Shown: in pieces, positions 35,537-45,308 of the stretch
Layout: each line of letters starts with the position of its first letter
Numbering within the stretch: position 1 is the first letter of the stretch
DNA from: Lichtheimia corymbifera B2541
Taxonomy: Eukaryota > Mucoromycota > Mucoromycetes > Mucorales > Lichtheimiaceae
Direction: 5' to 3'
NCBI GenBank assembly: GCA_000697475.1
Contig: JNEU01000754.1
Coordinates: forward strand, 62,001-126,000
Length of the DNA: 64,000 nucleotides
The notes under the pieces: model-generated
The model's input: only the letters and a program-made list of their open reading frames with translations
Database searches by the model: none
What the model was told of the DNA's origin: nothing
Translations under genes and position numbers: made by a program

Positions 35537-36394
35537 CTCATGAATAAATGATTCTATAATATGTTGCCGATAATATGATGCAATGTATGTTCTTTAATCA
35601 TGCGTATGGATGATATATATTCTTCTCATTGTATTGGTTGGTATGTCATTTATGCGGAGGCAGGTACGGATATACTTATGTCACCTTTCTAAGTGTCAGG
35701 TGGATTTATCAGCTGTTGATTTTCCATCACTTCGACTCATGCTTGACCACTTTATCAGTTTGATTCATCATGACCACATTTCCCACCCACGCTCATATAT
35801 AAACAAGGCTGTTGCACCGACGCATTTCTTTGTACTTGAGACATCAATGACCTTGGTAAGTCTCAAGGATAGTCTTTATTATGTGATCCCCAAATTAAGG
35901 TATTCATGCATTGATATTTTCTGTAGCTCACTTCATTGCTTATTGGTGTCTAATGACATTTGGCTGTGTTCCTTGATGAACCCTTTGGGGTAAGTATAAC
36001 TATCATTTATATATATTTAAAGGATGCTTAAACAGATGGGAAAATTGAGACTCCTTTGTAGATGACATTAGTACATGCCAGGTACAGGTGAAGACAGTCG
36101 CGTTTTAATTTCCAGCTCTTCCATCATAGCCCTCCATCCTACTACGACAACGTCCCATTTGTTTTACGAATGAAGCGCATTTCGAATGTGCTTGCACCGT
36201 CTCTCAAAGATTATCTCTGATTGTCAATCCTTCTTGCGAGGCACAACGTCATGGGCACGCACGTCATGTTCCCATGGTCCAACTTTTCTATTTTATCATA
36301 CATAATGAAATCATGCAGCCACCCAATCCCCTTTCATCAAAAAACAGGATCCTCCGCCTAAATTCGCTCTTTCTCTTTCTTTTTACTCTCCAAA
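35537..36394. other. Intergenic region
   Basis: No gene is supported. AT-rich spacer with scattered frames up to about 125 residues that have no family resemblance. The last 60 bases before 36395 are CT-rich (CTCTTTCTCTTTCTTTTTACTCTCC), a typical leader for the next gene. Confidence 0.4.
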
Positions 36395-37096
36395 ATGTCT
36401 GTTGATCGGGCGCGCTTTGTGCCTACTGTTGATTACCTTGCATCCAGGGTATGCAAGAATGCCAAACTGTGTAAAGATCTGACGCATGACCTATCCGCCC
36501 TTCAAGCAACCTATTCACAAGCTGAAAAACTTTTCCAAGACTTGATGGACAAGATGCGATTGACTGACAACATGGGAAATCCAGCCCGTCTCCCTAATGA
36601 CAACGACGACAACAACAGCATGGATCGTAATGGCTATTATCAAAATACAAACAATACGATGACACGATCTGATGCAGCTGCTTTCCAACGTGCTATATGC
36701 AGTCTTGTCCGCTATGCACCCACACGCGACAAGGCGTTAAAGTACCTCTGTTTTTTCTTGGACCAGATTGGACCACCTTTGCGGACTGCCAAAACTGAAA
36801 TAACCATGCTCATCAATATCATCTACATGTATGCCAAAGACGCATCATCACCCGGCGTGGCACAACAAGCACTCGATTTCATCAAGATTGGGTTGGAGCG
36901 TGATGTCATGAATATACCAGCAGAACATGATCCAAATGATAGCTTTCAAGATCCAGCCAACGTCTTTTTCTCAGTGTCAAAACCTATCCTCAGACAGCTC
37001 AACCTCAGATTTTCACAGGATCGTCGTTCACTGGTCCAAGCAAGCTCATATATTAGTAGTTCTTTTATGCCACCTCGCCCTCGTCCATACTATTAA
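36395..37096 (+). CDS. Unrecognised single-exon protein, 233 residues
   Basis: An uninterrupted frame begins MSVDRARFVPTVDYLASR directly after a CT-rich leader and ends in PPRPRPYY. It is predicted to be soluble and helical: a first helix pair with LSALQATYSQAEKLFQDLM, an Asn/Asp-rich linker of about 30 residues with alternating N and D, then a longer helical region (RAICSLVRYAPTRDKALKYL, TAKTEITMLINIIYMYAKD). There is no signal peptide, membrane segment or catalytic motif. I do not recognise a family. The clean start context, even composition and an AATAAA-type 3'-end element at 37226 support a real gene. Confidence 0.65.
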   Translation: MSVDRARFVPTVDYLASRVCKNAKLCKDLTHDLSALQATYSQAEKLFQDLMDKMRLTDNMGNPARLPNDNDDNNSMDRNGYYQNTNNTMTRSDAAAFQRAICSLVRYAPTRDKALKYLCFFLDQIGPPLRTAKTEITMLINIIYMYAKDASSPGVAQQALDFIKIGLERDVMNIPAEHDPNDSFQDPANVFFSVSKPILRQLNLRFSQDRRSLVQASSYISSSFMPPRPRPYY

Positions 37097-37400
37097 CGTT
37101 GCCCCCCCAAAAAAAGTCCCCATCCAAATTAGCTCCACCCCTAGCTACTGAAGAATAATATAAAGATACTCCAATTTGCTATACCAGAAGAGAAAGATGA
37201 TCCCTTTTTAGTATCACATCTTTGTAATAAACCAGCAGGTTTATAATGTCATCTATGAGCTCTCATTATGAGTCCTTTTGCCTCGTTTTACTTTGCAAGA
37301 GATACAACCACTTATGTGGGGTCAATTTATCACAGCAACGTGCTCTCTTCACAAGCAGTATGGTAAAAGACACATCATTGCGCTTTATTGTCTAATGTTG
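37097..37400. other. Convergent 3' region
   Basis: This lies between the stop at 37096 (+) and the stop at 37401 (-). It contains the AATAAACC/CAGGTTT element near 37230 and no gene. Confidence 0.45.
37226..37242 (+). terminator. Candidate 3'-end element, second copy
   Basis: AATAAACCAGCAGGTTT differs at only two positions from the element after the kinesin gene (19002-19018), again about 130-145 bases after a stop codon. The poly(A) hexamer overlaps an AAACC/GGTTT inverted repeat. Confidence 0.35.
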
Positions 37401-38476
37401 CTACAAGAAGTGCCACTTGACTTTAAGAATACCAGTGTCAAAATCTCCTAGTTTTCCGAAAGCGCCGGGAGAAAGGTCTAAATGGCCTTTATCACATTCG
37501 GGGCAGGCATCAGCAACTTTCACGACGATCGTATTGCCTTTGGGACCTTCAATTTTCACCTTTCGATTGCAATACTTGCTAACAGCATCCATATTGCCGT
37601 ACCAATGAGGACCCAATGCAACAATCATATCATCGTTGTCGTTCCAGTCACCACAAGCGCCTTGGTTAGGTGTCTACATATACAATGGTTAGAAAAAAAG
37701 ATGTTATGAATAGAGAATATACGTACGAAAAAGGTCACTTTGCCGTTAATCCAATCACTATCGTCGTCATCACCGCCACCACTTGTGTGTGTTGGCTTGT
37801 GCGTGGTAGTTGTCTTGGTTGGCTTGTGTGCGGTGGTGGTGGTGGTTGTTGTGGTGGTGGTGGTAGGCTTGTGGGTTGTTGTAGTAGTGGTCGTTGTGGT
37901 TGTGGTTGTGGTCTTGTGAGAGGTTGTTGTAGGAGTAGGTTTATGATGATGGCTACTCGTTGTGCTAGTAGCATGATGATGGTGGCTACTATGGTGGTGA
38001 TGGGAGTCCTTCTTGCTGCTTGGGAAGGTGCAGTTGATGGATGTCAAGTTGGTAAGAGGCAGAGTCACATTGAGCTTTTCAGTTGCATTGATGGGCATGG
38101 ACCATTCGGGCACCATGATTTCACATTTCTTGCCACGATGAAGGGTGTGGTTGGCATCCCGGATGCTTGCCACAGACTTTGTGTACACCGTAAAAAAGCT
38201 AGCAGGTCGGTAGGTGACATTGGCAGCGAAACATTCATCATTGGTATTGTTAGCAACGCCTTGAAGAGTGATCACTGATTCGTTAGCACGCAAAGTGGCA
38301 TGGCGAATAGTGGATGTGCAATTGACTTGCACACTCGTCGAGTTGACTTGGGCCAAAGTAGTTCCATTAAGAGGATCAAGCAAGTCAGGTTGATGCGGCA
38401 AACGTAAAATGACTGCAGCTTGTGCAAGAGACAACATGGTCATCACCATGATCGAAAGAACGGAAAGGGAACGCAT
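37401..38476 (-). CDS. Secreted protein with Thr/His-rich linker and C-terminal RlpA-like double-psi beta-barrel
   Basis: An extracellular or wall-associated protein of the RlpA/expansin/barwin-like fold. The start at 38476 (MRSLSVLSIMVMTMLSLAQA) gives a clear signal peptide. The N-terminal 150 residues carry many N-glycosylation sequons (NGT, NST, NCT, NES, NNT, NHT). A linker of about 90 residues follows, with two His clusters and long runs of Thr broken by HKPT, likely O-mannosylated. The C-terminal 100 residues form the barrel: KVTFFTPNQGACGDWNDNDD, VALGPHWYG, KYCNRKVKI, and VADACPECDKGHLDLSPGAF. The barrel contains the conserved Cys pairs and the DLSPGAF motif with the catalytic-type Asp. 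One intron splits the domain near its start. Many fungal members act on or bind wall polysaccharide without known hydrolysis; the substrate here is unknown. Confidence 0.85.
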
Positions 38477-40028
38477 TGCCAGCAATGGTCTAAAAGTAAA
38501 GAATGGGAATGGGTAAAAAAGTGTGGTGAAGGAAAGAGCTGTGTGTGTCTCGATCGCAATGGACAATGTTTGCTTTTTATTGTTAAGGTCGTGTAACCTA
38601 TTCATAAAGTCAGTGTCAGGGTATACGGTCTTTGTTGTGCCACTAGCACCATTGTTGTTACCATTGATATTGCCACAATGGCTCCATTGTGCTTGCTAAC
38701 CTCTTTTCCTACTTTTATGCAGCAGTCAGCAATGCTGAATGTTGCATTCACTCCACGCGCCCTCCATTGAATAATAAAACCAGTGGATTGTGCACTCTCA
38801 ATGGATGCGTAAGGGAGGCCACATGGTCGTTACACAGAAAAAACTGTACCCTCTTGTAATACGTGCTCAACAGAATCGTACAACGCACACAGACCTATTT
38901 TCATGTAAGGGTGCCACTGCTTTTTCGTGAACAGAAAATTATACGCACGCTCAATTCGCCCTTACTGTGATTGAATGATACATGGATTTCATGTCAAAGA
39001 TGTGTCGATATCTAGAAGGTGATTTATGATAGGATTCGTATTCATCGATGCAGCAAAAGTCCATTTTCATAATTCTTTTTTCCCTTTACAGAATTGCCTT
39101 GATTGCCCTGGGCGTATATGGTGTATCCCACTCCGCCAAATGAAACATGCATTGCATTTGCCATTGGTCGATAGATCATCAAGGTAATTAACACCTCTTC
39201 CAGCAGCGCGGTGTTGTTGCATGCGCAGGTTGCCCTGTAGTTTATCTTTGATATCACGCTATTTCCGCCCATGTACCCGGATCCATACATCCGTTGTGTG
39301 GCGCTCCTATGTCACCTCATACTAAGAAAATTGCTATACTGGTGCTGATTGATGGGTTCAATGTCGTTGTATGTGTTACGCACCCACAATAATTAGGCTC
39401 ATACATGCAAACATGGTCAACGTCTTATTATCTCCTGTCACATACAAAGAATGGGTGCTCATGATTCTTTGGAACAAATGTCTAAAGACTTTTGTTGTTG
39501 ATGTATGGAGTCATCCATGGCAAAACGACGACTTTTTACAGGAGCAGCAGTGAAAGAAGAATGGCACGCATTCATCATGTTGGATAGCATCATTGTCATC
39601 TTGGTACTGTAAGCATCACAGGCACAATCCCCGCTTAAACAATTACGCAGTGATCATTGTCATAAAGCAGTTGTATGGGAAAACCACACTTTATAAACGA
39701 TTAAAAGTCGCATCTAGCTCAAAAGGAAAGGTAAAAGAAAAGGGAGTATAAAAGTGTTATCTGTATCACCATAAAGAAACGCTATCAATTGATTGCATAA
39801 AAGGCAATGCAAAGAGAGAGAGAGAGAGAGGGAGGCTACTTGTGTACCTAGGACTGGGATTAGGCATCCGCCATGACCAAGCATGTGTGTGGGTGAGAAC
39901 AGCGACGTCATCAAAGTGTTGAGCGGCGGATCCTGGATGGGCGACAGGCTTGGTTTGGCTGACACTACATACACACCTTTCTTTATCTCCCCGCAAAAAC
40001 ACTACTCCCCACTCTCTACATACACACA
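38477..40028. other. Intergenic region, 1.55 kb, upstream of SDH3
   Basis: No gene is supported. The stretch holds the promoter of the secreted protein (left) and of SDH3 (right). A GA microsatellite lies at 39813-39832. Frames up to about 105 residues are found on both strands but lack family resemblance and consistent composition. A small non-coding transcript cannot be excluded. Confidence 0.4.
39813..39832. repeat. GA dinucleotide microsatellite upstream of SDH3
   Basis: Ten uninterrupted GA repeats, about 195 bases before the SDH3 start. Confidence 0.9.
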
Positions 40029-40830
40029 ATGTTGGCCACTCGCTCCATGTTGAAGACCGTTGCTCAAAGTAGGTGGTCGTCAAACATAACCCTTAGAACC
40101 ACCCCATGTTGATAATCGAACTCTTTCATGTAGACCCCTCGGTCCGCGTTGCCATGTTCAAGAATGGCGTTGCTGCACCCATGGGCGTCAGGTAAATAGA
40201 TGCCATTGCTATATATTTTCTTTATTGACGATTGGAACTAGACATTTCAACGTGTCTCGTCCTGCTATGGAACAGTCTCCCGATGCTGAATCCGAGCTTC
40301 TTCGCCAACAACGCAAGGTCCGTCCCATTTCGCCTCATTTGAGCATTTACCAACCCCAGCTCACTTGGTACGGTTCCGCTGCTCACAGAATTACTGGTTG
40401 TGCTATTGGTGGTGGTATGTAAACGACGAGGAGGAGGATGTGTTCTCTATGAGAGTGTGTGCATAACCATGGTTGTTACCTAGGCTTTTATCTTGGTGCT
40501 CTTGCTTATCTCGCCGCCCCTGCACTTGGTTATCAATTTGACACCGCCGCCATCGTCTCTGCCGTTGCTGCTGCCCCTGTTGCTGCCAAGTTTGTTGCAA
40601 AGACTACCATCGCTGCTCCCTTTGTTTACCACTGCTTGAACGGCATTCGTCACTTGGTATGTTTTCTATACATGGTGGATGTGGATCTGTGGAAGATCAA
40701 GACTAAAAGATGCCTGTTATTATAGGTCTGGGATACTACCAAATTCATTGATATCAAGGGCGTCTACACTACCGGTTATGCTGTATTGGGAGGTACCGTT
40801 GTTGGCACTCTTTATCTTGCATCCATGTAA
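40029..40830 (+). CDS. SDH3: Succinate dehydrogenase cytochrome b subunit, mitochondrial
   Basis: A membrane anchor subunit of complex II in the inner mitochondrial membrane that helps bind haem b and ubiquinone. Five exons give about 180 residues. It starts [13 protein letters not shown], followed by a basic presequence with [14 protein letters not shown] and ending near the SRPAMEQ segment. The family signature [20 protein letters not shown] with [12 protein letters not shown] follows, then [19 protein letters not shown] and the haem-ligand block [20 protein letters not shown] split by an intron, and a third membrane segment that ends YLASM. All three membrane helices are present. Confidence 0.96.
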
Positions 40831-41160
40831 AAGAGTATAGGAGACACAATAAAATTTCACATGTGAAAACCTGCGGTTTGTTCCGAAGCGAGTAAACGAC
40901 TTTTCTCTCTCTCTCTCTCTCTCTCTTTTGTGTGTGTCTGTCTCTCACTTGGAAGGAATGGGATGAATGGATGGGTGTGGATAGTGTTATATATTCGTGG
41001 GTAATGGAGATGGTTAGGATGTACATAATGCATATTACCCTCATCAATCAACCTCTCTACAGCAAAAATGTTTTTCCGTGGATACTTGTGATCTTTTTAT
41101 TTCTTGGAAGAGGAGGGGTAAAAGCTACGGATATAATTTAGCAAAGAAAAAGAGAATGGA
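40831..41160. other. Convergent 3' region between SDH3 and shugoshin
   Basis: It contains a CT microsatellite at 40904-40927 and AT-rich 3' sequence. No gene is seen. Confidence 0.45.
40904..40927. repeat. CT dinucleotide microsatellite after SDH3
   Basis: About twelve CT repeats in the 3' flank of SDH3. Confidence 0.9.
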
Positions 41161-41930
41161 TCACGTATAGGTAAAAGGGTCTCCTTTGCGTAATTTTTGC
41201 TTGAGACTGGGTAATCGATAGGACTTTTGTACCTTGGAACGCCGTGTCCTGGATGATTCGGATTGCTCTTGTTGGCTCATTGTTTCCGGTTTTCTCACCA
41301 CCACTTTTTCTCGATCTCTTTCACTAATAGGAGACAGCAGCATGAGATATTTCCTCCATGATTCCTTATTGACACGTTTTGGGCTGCTGCTGCTCATCGT
41401 GGCTTGAGTCGATTGCCGTCGTTGCCGTGGAGACCTTGACTTTGCCACTGCAGAAGAAGCAGGAACATCCACCATTTCAGTTGCCGATGCTGAGACCAAC
41501 CGAGTCGTATTATCATGCACTTGTTCAGTGTTGGTTTCCTCTTCCACCTGGTCTTTTTGCTTATTGCTTTCTTGCTCCTTATCGCCTTGCTGCATTGCTG
41601 TTGCTGTTGTTGCTGCCACTGAATCACGTTCGATATCCTCACCACCAAGAACGCGTTGCACTGCAGCAGAGATCAACCCATGATAACGAAGCACAGAACA
41701 CAAAGCCTCTCGAAGTCGTGTATTTTCCTGTCGCACATTGCGTATAGCAAGCTGGAGTTGGCCAATATGATTTGAAAGAAGCGATCGACTGTAGGCAAGT
41801 TCACGATTCTGTCGACCCAGCGTGTTGCGATCGGCCGCTGCTTTCCGATGGCGATGCTAATGGGACCATGTCAACAACACTGAAGAGTGTCTATCCACCT
41901 GTTTGTTACCTCAGAAGAACGCAGAGGCAT
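41161..41930 (-). CDS. SGO1: Shugoshin (centromeric cohesin protector)
   Basis: It protects centromeric cohesin from separase in mitosis or meiosis by recruiting PP2A. Two exons give about 240 residues. The N-terminal coiled coil carries the Shugoshin-N pattern NTLGRQNRELAYSRSLLSNH followed by QLQLAIRNVRQENTRLREAL. The C-terminal basic Shugoshin motif, which binds phosphorylated histone H2A, reads RTRRSKVQKSYRLPSLKQKL then RKGDPF. The region between is low-complexity and acidic/Gln-rich (KEQESNKQKDQVEEETN). Exon 1 is only seven codons (MPLRSSE, 41910-41930), and the intron runs 41859-41909. It is shorter than most fungal shugoshins (often 400-700 residues), but both diagnostic regions are complete. 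Confidence 0.9.
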
Positions 41931-42343
41931 ATGTAGAGTTGTTTTCTTGAAAGAGAAAAGAAAGAAATGGATGTCAACCTTCCACGATCATGCATGTCAC
42001 GTGTACTTTTAGTCATTGATCACAGAATAAAAACGCATTTCTCAAGCATAAATGAATAATGGATAACACCACGTGATGCATACGTATCATTCAATATGAA
42101 AAAAGGAGACAAGGTGCATGTATGTTTTGAAAACAAGGGGAGAGGAGACGCACGGGCCTGTGTCACCATTATTATTAGTACACACACCACCATAACAAAT
42201 ATGCATGGAATAGAGGGTATTTATATGCTTGGCTTTCGCAGGGAGGGGGATATGAATGTGAACACTAGCTATATAAAAACGTTCATCAAGCTATAGTATG
42301 TAAAACGAGTGTACAAGGAGAGAAGTGATACAAAGGTATTATA
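41931..42343. other. Promoter of shugoshin and 3' flank of the FYR-domain gene
   Basis: No gene is seen. AT-rich sequence with TATTATTATTAGTACACACACC near 42170. Confidence 0.4.
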
Positions 42344-43956
42344 TTACAGCATCGTCGTTGTAGTTGCTGATGTTGCTGCTGCTGCTGTTGTATTGTTGGA
42401 GAAAGGGGTGCTGCTGGTCATGTCATTGTTACTGGTGGAGTTGCATTCGTCATTATCATCGCTATGTAATTCGTCAATGTCATCATGGTTGTTTTCCACC
42501 ACGTGTGTCAAGGTCGGTGATGATGGCTGTTGTTGTTCTTGCAAGTACACATTGCTATTACTGCTGGAAGATGCGGGTGAAGGTGAAAGAGGAGGAGGTA
42601 ATGATCTTGTACTAGTAGTAGTTGTTCCAGCTGAACGCATATTAGCACTACCATGCTTTTCAAGGTTTTCTCGTTTGCTTTGAGCAGCAGCCATGACACC
42701 TCGAGCTGCACGTGGCTCCATTTCTTCAAATTGCTGAGGGATGTAATACTTTAACTTTTCTGAGCCAGGGAGATCTTGGATAAGCTTGGCAATGGTAGGA
42801 TGCTTAAAGCCATAATAATCTGGACCACTAGCCGAATTACTATGCTCTCGATGTCTTATTTCGTTGGATCGCCGAACAACCACTGTCCAGGCACCCGTGG
42901 CTGAATTGGCAATGATGGGCTGGTCTGGCATATCATGGGCTGCCACATGAAACAGGGGTCCATCACCTCCATCAAGGATCGTAGATACCACCACGGTGTT
43001 GTTTTTTGGATCGACCATACTTGGATAGGTTCTATATAATGCAAAGTGAGTATTACTACTACTAACAACAATGCATAAGGAGGTGGGGAATCATACATAC
43101 CGCTGCACAGTAAATCCAACAGGAAAGATATATCGCTCATTATGGAATGTGTCTCGATCGTGAACGATCTTGCCCAAGCTTACGACGGTCAAAACACCAA
43201 TTTGTTGGGGCAGTTTAACATTGCCTTGTTCATCTCGCTCCACCGGTTGTACGCGACGTGCCTTGGTGTGATTCATCGTATTACGCACAACACGCGATCT
43301 TTTGGGTGGCGCAGATGATACAGTGATCATTCGATCCTGTTGTTGTCGTTGTTCATGATGATCTGCTGGTGCTCCTGATGATGATTGTTGTGGTTGCATT
43401 GGCGTTGTTGTGGAACTTTGACGACGACGACGACCTCCACGATTCGCACCACCACCACGTCCACCACGATTAGCACGAATACAAGAGGTGGAGGGTATCT
43501 TTGCTGTTGTCAATGGTGAAAGTAACATTTTCTCAATATCGTCGTCATCTGATAGCTCAAGGTCGTCTGAAAGAGAAGGTGAAACAAGGTGGTGTTTCTT
43601 TTCTTGACGAATACGGGCAATGTTTTCAAGTAATATGCTAATGGGGGAGGGTGGTTATATAATCGATTGTATCACTTTTGGAATGATTATCAAAAGTACC
43701 TGCGTTCAAGCGTCAACAAACGCACTTTTTTTTGGGCTCGTGCATATTCTTGAGAGATGTTTTCATTCAACTTTTACAATAATGAGTCATTTATATTAGA
43801 GCATCTGTGTTGTGCATTAAATACCTCCATCATTTCTCTCAACTTGCGTTTCAGCAATTTATATTTCTGCACGTTGTTGGCATCATCCATTGTTCTTTCT
43901 GGTGAATTATCCAAGGAAGGAGGATGAGGAGGTGAAAAAGAGGAGGAGGAGAGCAT
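42344..43956 (-). CDS. FYRN/FYRC-domain protein, TBRG1-like
   Basis: A probable nuclear chromatin-associated protein. Five or six exons give about 470 residues. The N-terminus starts MLSSSSFSPPHPPSLDNS and leads into a helix with KYKLLKRKLREMMEV and a coiled continuation (LNENISQEYARAQKKVRLLT). An acidic segment and an Arg/Gly-rich box (ANRGGRGGGANRGGRRRR) follow. The FYRN half is VVSLGKIVHDRDTFHNERYI with FPVGFTVQRTYPSM across an intron; the FYRC half contains SATGAWTVVVRRSNEIR, SGPDYYGFKHPTIAKLIQDL and PGSEKLKYYIPQQFEEMEPR. The C-terminal 90 residues are Ser/Thr/Asn-rich. FYR domains are also found in MLL and KDM5-type proteins, but no SET, JmjC or PHD domain is present here, which fits TBRG1. 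Molecular function is uncertain. Confidence 0.85.
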
Positions 43957-45308
43957 ATTGTGTGTGGGAAAAAAAGGGAAATGGAGTAGTAGGAAGAAGA
44001 AAGAAAAAGAAGTTGACGAGAAACGTTTGTTGAATGAAAGAAAAAAGAAAAGATGGATCAAGTGGGTTGTGTTTTTTGTGTATATGTTATTATTGGGTAG
44101 CAGTGTATGTGTGGATTTCCCATTTTCTCCTTCGTCCGATACTCTATCGCCAAATAGTAATCTTCTTCCCACCTCGATTCTCTTTTTGGTACTCAAAGGA
44201 GAGAGAGACATGCAAGGAAAAACGACACGCAAGAGGTACCCCGGATATGCGCCCATTGACATTGTGAAAAAAAAGATCATCCACTATACTGTCCCCCCCT
44301 TCCCCTCCTATCCCATCCAATAGAATGAGGTACACGTACTACACTTTTCCCGTGGCATATAAAAGACAACATCATTTGCTCATTGACTCCCATCGTACAA
44401 GTCCATCTGCAATTCATTCGAGTGGTGGTGTGGCGGTGGTGGTGGTCGACAACAGTAAGAACGCAAGAGGGGATGTGGTGGGTTCAGCTGCAAGATGCAA
44501 ACCATCTGCATCAACCAAGGAGAAAAGTTTGAAACAATGGGATCCAAGTATACAACACTGATAATGTAAAAATCAAGATGCATCAACGATTCTATAAAGC
44601 ATCATGGGAAGAAAAAAGGGCAAAAGTGAGACAATAGCGGATCTCCTCCGAACCGACCCGTTTCTTTGGGCTTGTATATATATGATCGACAATCTTGGAT
44701 ATGTATCTACATTCTTTCAAGAGTACCTTATTGTGAGGGGAGCATCATACATTAAAGCGGATCTCATATGACCTACTAGGATGATTCGTGTCACCTAGTA
44801 CTATGGTTGTTATTACTATTATATTAATCCTTCCACTTTAAATGATATACCGCTCCCACTACATAACACGTGATGGTTGATGCTGTTATATAAAAAGGTA
44901 GACTCATATCATCATCCGTTTACTGTTTAATGATATCTTATATATACACACTGAGCGGTTGATTTGCTTGAATGAGGAAAATTAAACTTTTATGGTAATG
45001 AGCGATGCCAGATAGCAATGATGGTGTAACATGCTAATGGGCTACAAGGATATCTTTTGGAGCTAATATGGTGTAGTTATCAAACAACAAAGGATTGGTA
45101 TCCAAGTACATAGATCATAGAAGGGATTAGAGGGCCCGGGTCAAAGTTTGAGCGTTGTGAACCCACTTATTATGAGCGGATGATGTATGATGTACATAGC
45201 CTAGAACAACCTCTCTTTACAGCTTGTTGGGGGGACTCCATCCTCACTTTCTACTCCTTCTTGCCACTCCTTTCCTCTCTTGTTTCATATATCTTTTGCA
45301 TTCAACTC
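43957..45308. other. Divergent promoter region, 1.35 kb
   Basis: It lies between the FYR-domain gene (-) and the fucosyltransferase-like gene (+). Purine-rich GAAAGAAAAAAG near 44000 is the leader of the FYR gene read in reverse. The centre (44300-45170) is AT-rich with no supported gene. An in-frame extension from 45180 into the fucosyltransferase is treated as leader. Confidence 0.4.

Noticed and set aside
37670..38278. Plus-strand frame of 202 codons opposite the RlpA-like gene
   Set aside because: It is an antisense shadow of the Thr/His linker, rich in Gly/Val/Cys runs with no family match.
45180..45308. N-terminal extension of the O-fucosyltransferase-like protein starting at 45180
   Set aside because: It would put the signal-anchor more than 50 residues from the N-terminus behind a second hydrophobic stretch. 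The ATG at 45309 gives the usual type II topology.
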